Assembly (NCBI RefSeq): GCF_039537585.1
Contig: NZ_BAABAU010000001.1
Coordinates: 1,054,001-1,118,000, forward strand
Direction: 5' to 3'
Source: Frondihabitans peucedani
Lineage (GTDB): Bacteria; Actinomycetota; Actinomycetes; Actinomycetales; Microbacteriaceae
Length of the DNA: 64,000 nt
Part shown: piece by piece, positions 7,010-16,137 of the stretch
How the letters are laid out: each line of letters opens with the position of its first letter
Numbering within the stretch: the first letter of the stretch is position 1
Notes under the pieces: model-generated
What the model was told of the DNA's origin: nothing
Database searches by the model: none
What the model saw: the letters and a program-made list of their open reading frames with translations, nothing else
Made by a program: the position numbers and the translations under genes

Positions 7010-7636
7010 TCAGGCCCCCGCGCTCGTCGAGGACTGCGTCCGCAGCGTCTCGTAGTAGGCCAGACACTCGGCATAGGAGGGCAAGAGGCCCCGGTCGGCG
7101 GCCTCCGCCAGGGTCGGCGCCTCGACGTCCTTCGGCGACAGGAGCGGCTCGCCGAGGTCGCTCGGGAACGTCAGCCCGATCTCGGGGTCGGTGACGCTCA
7201 GGCCCTTCTCCCGCTCCGGATTGAACACCTCCGACACCAGGTAGTTGACGGTGGCGCCCTCGGTCAGCGCGACGATGGCGTGCCCGAGGCCCTCCGAGAG
7301 GTACACGGCGCGGCGGTCGACGTCGTCGATGAGGACGCTGTCCCACTGGCCGAAGGTCGGCGAGCCGGTGCGGATGTCGATGATGAAGTCGATGAACGCG
7401 CCCTTGGGGGCCGAGACGTACTTGGCCTGGCTCGGCGGCACCAGCGCGTAGTGGATGCCGCGCGCCACGCCCCGGGACGACACGGAGGTGTTGGTCTGCT
7501 TGAGGGTCAGGGCGTGGCCGACCGTCTCTTCGAGGGCCTCGTAGCGGTACTGCTCGAAGAAGACCCCTCGGTCGTCGCCGTGCTGCTTCGGCGTGAACTC
7601 CCACGCCCCCGGGATCGTCAATTCGCGAATCTGCAC
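7010..7636 (-). CDS. rmlC: dTDP-4-dehydrorhamnose 3,5-epimerase
   Basis: A 208-residue cupin enzyme that epimerises C3 and C5 of dTDP-4-keto-6-deoxyglucose. The motif [17 protein letters not shown] lies near the start, and [21 protein letters not shown] (about 54-74) holds the active-site His and basic residues. [20 protein letters not shown] and the FNPEREKG region follow in the usual order. The GTG start at 7636 lies six bases after the -10-like TAGGCT on the minus strand (7648-7643), indicating a leaderless message. It is immediately upstream of rmlA. Confidence 0.93.
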   Translation of the reverse strand: MQIRELTIPGAWEFTPKQHGDDRGVFFEQYRYEALEETVGHALTLKQTNTSVSSRGVARGIHYALVPPSQAKYVSAPKGAFIDFIIDIRTGSPTFGQWDSVLIDDVDRRAVYLSEGLGHAIVALTEGATVNYLVSEVFNPEREKGLSVTDPEIGLTFPSDLGEPLLSPKDVEAPTLAEAADRGLLPSYAECLAYYETLRTQSSTSAGA

Positions 7637-7642
7637 CCGTGG

Positions 7643-7667
7643 AGCCTAGCAAGGGCTCGGCTAGGCT
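7643..7667. promoter_or_regulatory. Back-to-back -10 boxes for divergent leaderless genes
   Basis: AGCCTA (7643-7648, TAGGCT on the minus strand) is six bases from the rmlC GTG. TAGGCT (7662-7667) is nine bases from the ATG at 7677. The two boxes are 13 bases apart, so each promoter's -35 region overlaps the other transcription unit. Confidence 0.5.
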
Positions 7668-7676
7668 CGATCGGAC

Positions 7677-8996
7677 ATGAACACCACCAAACTGCGCCGT
7701 CTTCTCGCCGATCTGCTCCGAGTCAACGGCCGGTACCTGCGCGACGACGTCTACCGCAACACGATCCGCGAGCGGCTGAACAACGTCGGCGTCGGCAGCC
7801 ACGCGATCGAGGCGCGCGAGGTGAAGCGCTCCCCGCGGGCCGCTCGACCGTTCCGCGGTCTCGTCGAGACCAGCCTCGCGCTGTCCGGCATCGACCGCAG
7901 CGGCGGGGGCCGCCACGTCAACATCGTGCTCGGCGAGGTGCGCGAGGGCGGTGCCTTCGCCGGCATCCAGACAGCCGTGGCCGTCGGGGTCGCGCTGGCG
8001 TCCGAACTCGGTCTCCCGGTCCGCGTGGTGATGGTGTCGTGGACGACGCCCGGCAACTCGTCGAAGGCCGCCGCCGCGGTGCTCCGCGAGCGCTTTCCGG
8101 GCGTGAGCTTCGAGGTGGTCGCTCGCGAGGAGATCCTGCGCGCCTCGTTCGGAGAGCAGGACGTGTGGCTGGCGACGCACTGGAAGACCGCCCACGCGAT
8201 CGACGTGGCCGCCACGTCCGGCGTGATCGACCGGGCCCGCGTCGGCTATCTGGTCCAGGACTTCGAGCCGGGCTTCAGCCCCTGGTCGACGGAGTTCGCG
8301 CTGGCACGGGCGACGTACCACGCGGGATTCCGCCTGCTCGTCAACTCGGCCCCCCTCCAGCAGTACCTCGCCCGGGAGGAGGGCGTCGAGGTGCCCGACG
8401 ACGCGACGTTCTCGCCACACTTCGACCTCGACCTCCTGCGCCGCGTGGCCGAGGAGCGCTCGCACGACGCGACGACGCGGGTCCTCTTCTACGGCCGCCC
8501 CTCCAAGCACCGGAACCTCTTCCGCATCGGCGTCTCCGCCCTGCAGATCGCCGTCGACCGTCTCGAGGGCTCGGGCCTCACCCTCGAGTTCGCCTCGGCC
8601 GGCGAAGTGCACCGCGACGTCGACCTCGGTCACGGTCAGAAGCTCGAGAGCGTCGGCACGCTGCCGTGGGACGACTACTTCCGCTTCATCGCCTCCCGGA
8701 ACGTCGTGCTGAGCCTGCAGCTGAGCCCGCACCCGAGCCACCCGCCCTTCGACGGCGCCATCTCGGGCGCGCAGGTCGTCACGAACGAGTTCGCCGACAC
8801 CCGGTCTGCTCTCCACCCCAACATCGACGCGGTCGCCGCCGACCCGGTCAGCCTCGGCGAGGCGGTGGCTCGAGCCGTCCGACGTGCCGCGGCCGACGGG
8901 CCCACCGGCTACCGCGATCTGGCGCCCGGCGCCCTCGGCGGGTCGCTCGACGACGCCGTCGCCCACCTCGCTCGACAGCTCCAGGAGTCCGCATGA
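7677..8996 (+). CDS. Rhamnosyltransferase-like glycosyltransferase (WsaF type, GT4 fold)
   Basis: A 439-residue protein. The N-domain carries [19 protein letters not shown]. The characteristic [17 protein letters not shown] motif near 195-211 is shared with WsaF-type rhamnosyltransferases. The C-domain has [14 protein letters not shown] and the donor-site region [16 protein letters not shown]. Related enzymes transfer dTDP-rhamnose during S-layer or cell-wall glycan assembly, which fits the divergent rmlC-rmlA operon. It starts a run of four genes with ATGA/GTGA overlaps up to 14225, so all are probably one transcript. Rhamnose as donor is inferred. Confidence 0.75.
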   Translation: MNTTKLRRLLADLLRVNGRYLRDDVYRNTIRERLNNVGVGSHAIEAREVKRSPRAARPFRGLVETSLALSGIDRSGGGRHVNIVLGEVREGGAFAGIQTAVAVGVALASELGLPVRVVMVSWTTPGNSSKAAAAVLRERFPGVSFEVVAREEILRASFGEQDVWLATHWKTAHAIDVAATSGVIDRARVGYLVQDFEPGFSPWSTEFALARATYHAGFRLLVNSAPLQQYLAREEGVEVPDDATFSPHFDLDLLRRVAEERSHDATTRVLFYGRPSKHRNLFRIGVSALQIAVDRLEGSGLTLEFASAGEVHRDVDLGHGQKLESVGTLPWDDYFRFIASRNVVLSLQLSPHPSHPPFDGAISGAQVVTNEFADTRSALHPNIDAVAADPVSLGEAVARAVRRAAADGPTGYRDLAPGALGGSLDDAVAHLARQLQESA

Positions 8997-10486
8997 GTTC
9001 CCTCGCCTCCGATCGTCGCGTCACGGTCGTCGTCCCGGTCTACGGCGACCTCGAGTCGCTCCTCAACTGCCTCGACGCGCTGCTGTCGCACCTCGACCTC
9101 GGCCGCCACCGCATCCTGCTGGTGAACGACTGCGGCCCCGACGCCGACGCGATCGAGAAAGCCCTGCTGAACAGGATCGACGGGGTGGCCGGCGTCACCT
9201 ACGCGCGCAACAGCGAGAACCTCGGCTTCGTGGGCACGTGCAACCGGGCCGCGACGGAGCTCGACACGAGCGACAACGACATCCTGCTGCTCAACAGCGA
9301 CACCGTCCCGACGCCGGGCTTCGTCGACGAGATGCTCGAGGTGCTCTACGCGAGCGACGACATCGGCGTCGTGACCGCCCGGAGCAACAACGCCACCATC
9401 GCGAGCCTCCCGTTCCGCCTGAGCCAGGGCGGCGACCGCACCTTCGAGCGCACGACGGAGGTCTTCGAGGCCGTCTCCGGCCGACTTCCCCGCTGGTATG
9501 CGACACCGGTCGCCATGGGCTTCTGCTTCCTGACCAGGCGAACCCTGATCCGCCGCTTCGGTCTCTTCGACGACGCCTTCGCTCCCGGCTACGGCGAGGA
9601 GAACGACTACTGCCTCAGGATCGGCGCCCAGGGCTTCGTCTCGACGATGGCCAACCGCGCCCTCGTCTTCCACGCTGGCTCCAAGAGCTTCGTCGGTGCG
9701 CGCCGCAACACCCTCCGCACCGCGCACCAGCGGGAGCTCGAGCGCCGCTACCCGTTCTACGGCGAGGCCGTGCAGTCGTTCCTCCGGCACGACGTCGCGC
9801 CCGCCGACCGGTTCGCCGACCTCCTCGTACCCCGAGCGGGCGCCCTCCCCCGCGTCGCTCTCGACCTGAGAGGCGCTCCCTCCGCCGTCGTCACGAGCGC
9901 GGTACCCGCCTTCCTGGCCGCGTTCCCGGCCGAGCGCTGGCACCGCGAGCTTGTGCTCGACGACGAGGGTGCGGCCGACGTCCGCGGCGCCGCCGACGTC
10001 ACCGTCTCGACGAAGGCCGACGACGACGACCTGGTCGCCGCGACCGTCCTGGCGAAGGGGTCGACAACCCCAGGAGCCCTGGTGCGCGCCCACCGACGCT
10101 CGCTCGTGCTCGTGACCGTCGCGGGTGATCCTGCGGCCCCGACCTCGGCCCCCTGGCCCGACGCCGCCTTCCGCGCTCGCGCCCGCGACGCCGGTCCCGC
10201 CCTCGAGCGCAGCAGCGGCGTCGTGATCACGGATGCGTGGGCGGCGGGCGAAGCGGCCCTGACGGCAGCCCTCTCCGCGCCGCTCGACGAGCGCGTCGAC
10301 GCCCTCGAAAGACGCTTCGACGGCCTGCGTCTCGCCGACGTCACGCTCGACGCGGCCGGGCCGGACTCGGGCGCCGAGGTCGAGCGGCTCCGCACCGAGA
10401 TCGCCGATCTGCGGGCTAGCCGGACCTTCCGCACGGGCGAGAAGATCGCGCGCCTCACGCCTCGCCTCCCAGGACGAAAGAAGTGA
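8993..10486 (+). CDS. GT2-family glycosyltransferase
   Basis: A 497-residue protein whose first 270 residues form a GT-A domain. [21 protein letters not shown] is the N-terminal strand, LVNDCGPD the nucleotide-binding acidic region, [12 protein letters not shown] the metal-binding motif and [11 protein letters not shown] the catalytic-loop motif. The C-terminal 220 residues are less conserved and end in a basic helix. It is clearly paralogous to the amber-interrupted gene at 29307, sharing SNNATIA and the APGYGEEND block. Translation is coupled to its neighbours by ATGA at the start and GTGA at the end. Family-level role: adding one sugar, probably rhamnose, to the surface polymer. Confidence 0.85.
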   Translation: MSSLASDRRVTVVVPVYGDLESLLNCLDALLSHLDLGRHRILLVNDCGPDADAIEKALLNRIDGVAGVTYARNSENLGFVGTCNRAATELDTSDNDILLLNSDTVPTPGFVDEMLEVLYASDDIGVVTARSNNATIASLPFRLSQGGDRTFERTTEVFEAVSGRLPRWYATPVAMGFCFLTRRTLIRRFGLFDDAFAPGYGEENDYCLRIGAQGFVSTMANRALVFHAGSKSFVGARRNTLRTAHQRELERRYPFYGEAVQSFLRHDVAPADRFADLLVPRAGALPRVALDLRGAPSAVVTSAVPAFLAAFPAERWHRELVLDDEGAADVRGAADVTVSTKADDDDLVAATVLAKGSTTPGALVRAHRRSLVLVTVAGDPAAPTSAPWPDAAFRARARDAGPALERSSGVVITDAWAAGEAALTAALSAPLDERVDALERRFDGLRLADVTLDAAGPDSGAEVERLRTEIADLRASRTFRTGEKIARLTPRLPGRKK

Positions 10487-13155
10487 CGGACGACCGCGGC
10501 CGCAGGCCCGGGTCTGCGCTCCGCGCGGTCGCGAAGCGGTTTCGCCCCGCACCGGCGCCTCTGACGGTCAACGACCGTCTGCTCCGCTGGGCGAGACGGA
10601 TCGGCGAGTTCGGAATCGTCGACCGCGAGTACTTCGAGATCCTGGTCGGCCGCTCCTTCGCGACGGACGCGGAGGCGATCGAGTTCTACGTGTTGAACGA
10701 CGGCAGCCGAGGCCTTTCGCTCTCCCCGCTCATCGAGCCGGAGTGGCTCCACGACCGCCAGCCCGACGAGCGGATGAGCTGGTACGACTTCCTGCACCAG
10801 GAGTCCGCCGACCTCGTGAGCACGTCGCCGGTGTTCGACGCCGGTGTCTACGCCGAAGCCTTTGCGGGCGCAAATCGCCCGGGCACCACCCTCGACGCCC
10901 TCCGCCACTTCCTCGCGCACACGAGCGACGCGACGCCGCTTCCCGTGCCGCCGGGTCGTCCCGGTCCGACCCCGACCTGGGGCGAGGTGCGGCGCCGTGC
11001 GCTCGACCAGGCGAAGCTCTTCGCGGCCGCTCAGCACCGCACCCGCCGCCGGTACCGGCAGGCCTGGGGCGGTGGCGACCTCGACTCCGCTCGAGCCGCC
11101 TACGCCACGGGGCTCGCCCGGCTCGCCGCCGAGAGGCCGCTGGTCTCCGTCATCCTGCCGACGCACGACCGGGCCGTGCCGCTCGAGACCGCGATCGCCT
11201 CGGTGAGCGCTCAGACCTACGACGGCTGGCAGCTGGTCGTCGTCGACGACGGCTCGACCGACGGCACCGCCGAGCTGCTCGAGCGCCTCTCGGCTGCGGA
11301 GCCCCGGCTCACGGTCGTGGCGCAGGATCCCTCCGGCGCAGCAGCAGCCCGGAACGCCGGCCTCGACGCTGCCACCGGCACCTTCGTCGCCTTTCTCGAC
11401 TCCGACAACACCTGGCGGCCGTCCCACCTCGAGATCGCCCTCGCAGCCCTCCTGACTGACGACCGCAGCTCGGTGTTCACCGGCCTCCGGATGGTCGGCC
11501 TCAACAACACCGGGGACGCCGCCGCCGAGTCGCAGGAGACGTTCCGCGGCGAGTCCGGCACCCTCGACGACCTGCTGGCCGGCAACTTCATCGACCTCAA
11601 CGCGCTCGTGGCGTCGGCCGCGGCCATCGCCGAGATCGGCCGCTTCGACACCGCGCTCAAGCGCTGGATCGACTACGAGTTCGTCCTGCGCCTCGCCCGC
11701 CGCTCCGGCGTGCCCCACTACGTCGACCACCTCACGGTCGACTACGACAACACGTTCGACCCGCAGCGGCTGTCGTCGCGCGAGGGCGCCTCCTGGCAGG
11801 AGGTCGCGGTCGCCCCGCACCTGATCGACTGGCCCGCCCTGTCGGCGGCTGCCGACGATCGCCAGGCCGACACCGTGTCGATCGTGATGCCCGTGTACCG
11901 GGAGTGGCGGATGACCGTCCGCGCCGTCGAGGCGGTGCTGGCCGCAGCCGACGGCGACGCAGACGCCGCTGGGGCTGGCGTCGAAGGGCCCGGCGTCGAG
12001 GTCGTCGTCGTCGACAACGCCTCGCAGCGGAGCGTCTCGGCGATCCTCACGTCGTGGTTCGGCGACGAGCCGCGCGTCGCGGTCCTGCGCCCGGACCGCA
12101 ACCTCAACTTCGGCCTCGGCAGCGACGTGGGGCTCGCTGCCACCACGGGGGCCGTGGTGGTCATGCTCAACAACGACACGGAGGTGCGGCCCGGGTGGCT
12201 GGCTCCCCTGCTGCGCGAGCTCGACGATCCTGCGTGCCTCGGAGCCCAGCCCCTGCTGCTGTATCCCGAGGGCACCGTCCAGGCCGCCGGCACCGTCTTC
12301 GGCGGCGACAAGGTGCTGCCCTGGCACTTCCTGGCCGGGCACCCCACGGCCGATGTCGAGCGGGCCGGGCAGACGTCGTTCTCGGCCATCACGGCCGCCG
12401 CCGCCGCCTTCCGGGCCGCCGACCTGATCCGCTGGCGCGGCTTCGACCCCGTCTTCGCCAACGGCCTCGAAGACGTCGACCTGTGCCTGCGGGCTCTCGA
12501 CGAGCGCCCCGACGCGCACTTCGCCGTCGCCCTCGACTCGGTGGTCGTCCATCACGAGAGCAGGTCGCCCGGCCGCGACGACGCCCGGATCGCGAACCGC
12601 CGGATCTTCGACGAGCGCTGGCAGGGCCGCTACCCGGCGGCCGACGCCGCCGAGCGGTATGCGACTGCCGGGCTGTCGTTCGCCGGAGTGCTCGCCGGCG
12701 AGCCGAAGGGCCACGACGTGATGGTCCGGTCGTCGCAGCCCGTCGTGCTGCGGCCTTCGCGCCTCGTCGAGTCCGGGCCGTGGTCAGGACGCCCGGCCCT
12801 CCGCTGGGCGATCAAGGCGTCCCCCTCGGCGGTCGCCACCGCCTCCTCGTTCGCCGCCGCCCTCCGCGACCTCGGCCAGGACGTCGTGATCGACGAGCCG
12901 GGCGCCTTCTACCGCTCCTCGTGCTCGCTCGACGACGTCTGCGTCGCGATCCTCGATGCCGACCGCTTCGTGCCGCAGCCGGGCGCGGTGAACGTGCTGT
13001 GGGATCCTGCCGCCGTGCAGGATCCGCTCGCGGCCTCGGCCTTCGCGATCCATGCCGGCCCGGGCGGCGTGCTGCGGTCGCCGAGCCGGACGACCGCGGC
13101 GGAGGCGCTGGCGCTCGAGGCACTCGAGGCACTCCACAGGATCGCGACGCGATGA
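10483..13155 (+). CDS. Large dual-domain GT2 glycosyltransferase
   Basis: An 890-residue protein with two GT-A domains. The first starts at about 221 (VSVILPTHDRAVPLETA, VVVDDGSTDGTAELL, AFLDSDNTW). The second starts at about 465 (VSIVMPVYREWRMTV, VVVVDNASQRS, VVMLNNDTEVRPGW and the NGLEDVDLCLR loop). A helical N-terminal region of 200 residues precedes them and about 120 residues follow, starting around ALRWAIKASP, which look like part of a GT4-like domain without its partner. Two-domain GT2 proteins often add alternating sugars or lengthen a repeat, so it may make a disaccharide of the polymer. The start is GTG overlapping the previous stop (GTGA). Confidence 0.85.
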   Translation: MTDDRGRRPGSALRAVAKRFRPAPAPLTVNDRLLRWARRIGEFGIVDREYFEILVGRSFATDAEAIEFYVLNDGSRGLSLSPLIEPEWLHDRQPDERMSWYDFLHQESADLVSTSPVFDAGVYAEAFAGANRPGTTLDALRHFLAHTSDATPLPVPPGRPGPTPTWGEVRRRALDQAKLFAAAQHRTRRRYRQAWGGGDLDSARAAYATGLARLAAERPLVSVILPTHDRAVPLETAIASVSAQTYDGWQLVVVDDGSTDGTAELLERLSAAEPRLTVVAQDPSGAAAARNAGLDAATGTFVAFLDSDNTWRPSHLEIALAALLTDDRSSVFTGLRMVGLNNTGDAAAESQETFRGESGTLDDLLAGNFIDLNALVASAAAIAEIGRFDTALKRWIDYEFVLRLARRSGVPHYVDHLTVDYDNTFDPQRLSSREGASWQEVAVAPHLIDWPALSAAADDRQADTVSIVMPVYREWRMTVRAVEAVLAAADGDADAAGAGVEGPGVEVVVVDNASQRSVSAILTSWFGDEPRVAVLRPDRNLNFGLGSDVGLAATTGAVVVMLNNDTEVRPGWLAPLLRELDDPACLGAQPLLLYPEGTVQAAGTVFGGDKVLPWHFLAGHPTADVERAGQTSFSAITAAAAAFRAADLIRWRGFDPVFANGLEDVDLCLRALDERPDAHFAVALDSVVVHHESRSPGRDDARIANRRIFDERWQGRYPAADAAERYATAGLSFAGVLAGEPKGHDVMVRSSQPVVLRPSRLVESGPWSGRPALRWAIKASPSAVATASSFAAALRDLGQDVVIDEPGAFYRSSCSLDDVCVAILDADRFVPQPGAVNVLWDPAAVQDPLAASAFAIHAGPGGVLRSPSRTTAAEALALEALEALHRIATR

Positions 13156-14225
13156 GGTCGAGAGGCCGGGTCGCGGTCTTCCCGGCGTACAGCGACAACC
13201 CGTACGTCAACCTCCTCACGCTCGCAGCGCGGGCTCGCGGCTACCGCTTCGTCGACTCGACGTCGCTCGAAGGACTCGAGCGCGACAGCGCAGGCCTCGG
13301 CCGCGGTGACGCCCTGCACGTCCACTGGACGTCGCCGATCGTGCAGCGGGCCGACACCGGAGCCGAGGCGGCAGAGCGTCTCGCGCGGTTCCGGGCGGCG
13401 GTGGACGGTGCCGCGGAGCGCGGCGCCTCGGTGCTCTGGACCCTGCACAACGTCCTCCCCCACGACGTCCGCCACGAGGCCCTCGAGCTGGAGCTCTGCC
13501 GCTACCTGGCCGGCCGCGCCGACGTCCTGCACGGCATGACGCCCGACGTGGTCGAGGCCGCCGCGCCACTGTACGCGCTCGACCCCGCGAAGCTCGTCGT
13601 GATCCCCCACCCGAGCTACCAGGGCGTCTACCCGTCCGAGTTGACGCGCTCCGACGCCCGCGCGGCCCTCGACATCGCGGACGGCGAGCGCGCCGTGCTG
13701 TTCTTCGGCCAGATGCGGCCGTACAAGGGGCTCTCGGACCTCCTCGACGCGGTGGGCGAGTCGACGTCGCGAGAACGCGTCGTCCTGCTGCTGGCGGGAC
13801 GGACGAGCGACGACGACCGCGCGGCCCTCGACGCGCGCCTCCCGGCCGGGGTCCGCGCCGTCCGGCATCACTCGCACGTGAACGACGCCGACGTGCAGCG
13901 CTGGTTCCGGGCGGCGGACGTCGCGGTGCTGCCGTACCGCCGCGTGCTGAACTCCGGCACGCTGCATCTCGCCTCGACGTTCGGCGTGCCGGTGATCCTG
14001 CCCGACGAACCGCACCTGCGGCGCTCGTTCGGCGACGAGCCCTGGATCTCGTGGTTCGACCCGTCGGACGCCGTCGGCGCCATCGCTCGACGCCTCGACG
14101 AGCTGGGCGACCGCGTGGTTCCCGACCCGGCCGCAGAGGCGTTCTCGCACCGGCTCGCGCCGTACGCGCTCTCCGACGCCTACGCGGACCTGCTCGACTC
14201 GATGCTCCACGAACGGCAGGCCTGA
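13152..14225 (+). CDS. GT4-like glycosyltransferase
   Basis: A 357-residue protein with two Rossmann-type halves. The N-domain has VAVFPAYSDNPYVNLL and ALHVHWTSPIVQ, followed by WTLHNVLPHD. The C-domain begins near 180 with VLFFGQMRPYKGLSDLLDAV and has AADVAVLPYRRVLNSGTLHLA near 257-277 in the place of the donor-binding E-x7-E region. This layout is like the GumK/GT70 and GT4 branch that uses nucleotide sugars. It overlaps the preceding gene by ATGA and ends the four-gene run. It converges with the GT2 gene at 14264-16003. Confidence 0.75.
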   Translation: MRSRGRVAVFPAYSDNPYVNLLTLAARARGYRFVDSTSLEGLERDSAGLGRGDALHVHWTSPIVQRADTGAEAAERLARFRAAVDGAAERGASVLWTLHNVLPHDVRHEALELELCRYLAGRADVLHGMTPDVVEAAAPLYALDPAKLVVIPHPSYQGVYPSELTRSDARAALDIADGERAVLFFGQMRPYKGLSDLLDAVGESTSRERVVLLLAGRTSDDDRAALDARLPAGVRAVRHHSHVNDADVQRWFRAADVAVLPYRRVLNSGTLHLASTFGVPVILPDEPHLRRSFGDEPWISWFDPSDAVGAIARRLDELGDRVVPDPAAEAFSHRLAPYALSDAYADLLDSMLHERQA

Positions 14226-14263
14226 GTCGGTCCTGAGACAGGGTCACCGAGCGGTTGTCCGCG

Positions 14264-16003
14264 TCAGCCGCGACGGAGCCGGGAGGCGACCTTCCCGAGG
14301 AGCCCCCGCGCCGCGGGAGCGCGGTGGTCGACGAGGAACACCCAGCCGCGGGCGCGATCGCTGAGCGGCTGCAGCAGGGAGCCGTCCGGGATCGGCGGGA
14401 GGGGCATCCGAGCCGTCACGACCTCGTGATCCTGCGGCTGCACCGACGGTCCGGCCGAGAACCGCACCAGCGCGGAGTACCGACCGGGAGCGGGTAGCTC
14501 GGCCGCGGCGACGGAGGCCCGCCAGCGGTCGCCCGTCGGACTCGCGGAGAGCGACGGCTCCGCGGTACCGGCCTCGCTGCGCAGAAGCAGCACCGCCCCG
14601 TCGAGCGCCTCGGGCCACGGCAGCGGCCCCGACAGCTCGAGCGACGCAGGCGACACGTCGACCGTGTCGACGACGAGCGGCAGCCCTCGGCGGACGAGCG
14701 AGACGCGGCGGACGGCCGCCGGGTCGCCCGAGCGCACGGCGGCGAGCATCCAGCGCAGGATCGCGGACTCCCACGCCTCGGTGTCGGCCGTCGCCACCGA
14801 GGGTGCCCCCGCGAGCGCCGCGACGACCGGGCCCAGCTCGTCGGCCGAGACGAGCGCTGCGTCGTTGGCGAGGGCGGTCAGCGGCCCCTCGCGGAGGAGG
14901 GCGACGAGGTCGAGACCCCCACCGTCGGCGTCGAGGGCTTCGAAGGCGCGAGCCCAGGCGACCAGGCCGGCGGCGTCGAAGCTGCGTGCAACGCGGGCGG
15001 AGGCGGCGGCGACAGCGAGGGATCGGGCCTCCTCGATCCTGCCGGCCTCGGCGAGCGCGATGAGTGCGCGGCGATCGGCGGTCGCCCGCTCGACCGCCAC
15101 GCGCGGGGCCTCGGCCAGGAGCGCGGCGAACGCCGCGAGGACCTCCGGGTCGGCGGACTCCCCCGACTCGAGACTTCCGAGGTAGCCGCTGAGGTGCACC
15201 CACCCGTCGGCGTCGAACACGAGTGCCGAGTACTGCTCGGTGACGGCAGGATCGTCGAACGCGGTGACGAGGCGCGTGGCGAGGAGCTCCTGCTCGAAGT
15301 AGAGGCGCGCAGCTTCGGCGGGCGGCGTGCCGGCGGTCATCGACGTCGACCCGGGCCGGTCGCGGTAGAGGTAGACGCACTCGGGCACCACGTCGATGGC
15401 GGTCGCTCCGAGGAACGCCCGGGTCGTCGGCACGATGTCGTCGTTCCTCGCCACCTCCGGGAAGCGGAGGTCGAGGGAGTCCCAGAACGACCGCCGGAAC
15501 ATGCGGTTCCAGGCGGCGCGGCCACTGACGAGGGCGGGCAGGTCGCCCGGCCGAGCGCGCTCGACCGCCTCCTCGAACGGGTGCCAGCGGGCGGTCGGGC
15601 TCCAGGTCGAAGTCGGCGAGAACTTGAGGTGGTCGCCGATCGCGAAGTCGGAGCCCGTCCGTTCGAGGCTGTCCGCGAGAGCCGCGTAGGCGCCGCGCGG
15701 GACGAGATCGTCGGCATCCGCGAAGACGAGGTAGGTGCCGGTGGCGAGGGCGGTGCCGGCGTTGCGCGCGGCTGCCGCACCGCGCGTGTCGGCGACGTGG
15801 TGCAGGATCCTGCGATCGCGTCTGGCGAACTCCGCCACCCGCGCCGGTGTGCCGTCGCTCGAGTGGTCGTCGACCACGATCACCTGGAGCTCGTCGCCGC
15901 CCTGGGCGAGGACGCTCTCGAGGAGCTCGTCGATCCAGGGCTCCACGTCGTGGGCGGGGATGACCACGCTGATGAGCGGGCGGGGTGCGGCGGGAGTCGT
16001 CAT
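14264..16003 (-). CDS. GT2-family glycosyltransferase with long C-terminal region
   Basis: A 579-residue protein. Residues about 8-230 are a GT-A domain: ISVVIPAHDVEPWIDELLESV, IVVDDHSSDGTPARV, then LVFADADDLVPRGAY with the metal-binding acidic motif, and NRMFRRSFWDS. The remaining 350 residues are Ala-rich helices, then a beta-rich part resembling the accessory C-terminal regions of teichoic-acid GT2 enzymes. The same GT2 subtype is seen at the start of the fusion protein at 21678. Orientation is opposite to the flanking genes. Its start region is separated from the secreted nuclease gene at 16135 by 131 bases containing that gene's leader element. Confidence 0.8.
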   Translation of the reverse strand: MTTPAAPRPLISVVIPAHDVEPWIDELLESVLAQGGDELQVIVVDDHSSDGTPARVAEFARRDRRILHHVADTRGAAAARNAGTALATGTYLVFADADDLVPRGAYAALADSLERTGSDFAIGDHLKFSPTSTWSPTARWHPFEEAVERARPGDLPALVSGRAAWNRMFRRSFWDSLDLRFPEVARNDDIVPTTRAFLGATAIDVVPECVYLYRDRPGSTSMTAGTPPAEAARLYFEQELLATRLVTAFDDPAVTEQYSALVFDADGWVHLSGYLGSLESGESADPEVLAAFAALLAEAPRVAVERATADRRALIALAEAGRIEEARSLAVAAASARVARSFDAAGLVAWARAFEALDADGGGLDLVALLREGPLTALANDAALVSADELGPVVAALAGAPSVATADTEAWESAILRWMLAAVRSGDPAAVRRVSLVRRGLPLVVDTVDVSPASLELSGPLPWPEALDGAVLLLRSEAGTAEPSLSASPTGDRWRASVAAAELPAPGRYSALVRFSAGPSVQPQDHEVVTARMPLPPIPDGSLLQPLSDRARGWVFLVDHRAPAARGLLGKVASRLRRG

Positions 16004-16086
16004 GGCGTCTCCGATTCTGTCCCATCCGGCGGCGTCGGGCGTCGCGTACCCCGTTCGAGGCTCTGGCGTACCCCCGCCGTCCCCCG

Positions 16087-16137
16087 TAGCCTCGGACTCA
16101 CCACATCCGTCATCTACTGAAATCGGGTTCAGAGATG
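16087..16137 (+). promoter_or_regulatory. Leader element with start-codon hairpin, copy 1
   Basis: TAGCCT (16087-16092) may be a -10 box. The segment 16111-16137 begins CATCTACTGAAATCGGGTTC and ends AGATG, with the last ATG being the start codon at 16135. Outer arms CATCT/AGATG and inner arms TGAA/TTCA can pair around a six-base loop. Twenty-six of 27 bases are identical in copy 2 at 19924-19950. Confidence 0.5.

Noticed and set aside
6147-8966. Very long antisense frames such as the 939-codon frame extending rmlA, and similar ones opposite other genes
   Set aside because: High GC suppresses stop codons, so such shadows are expected. Only the rmlA part has recognisable motifs.
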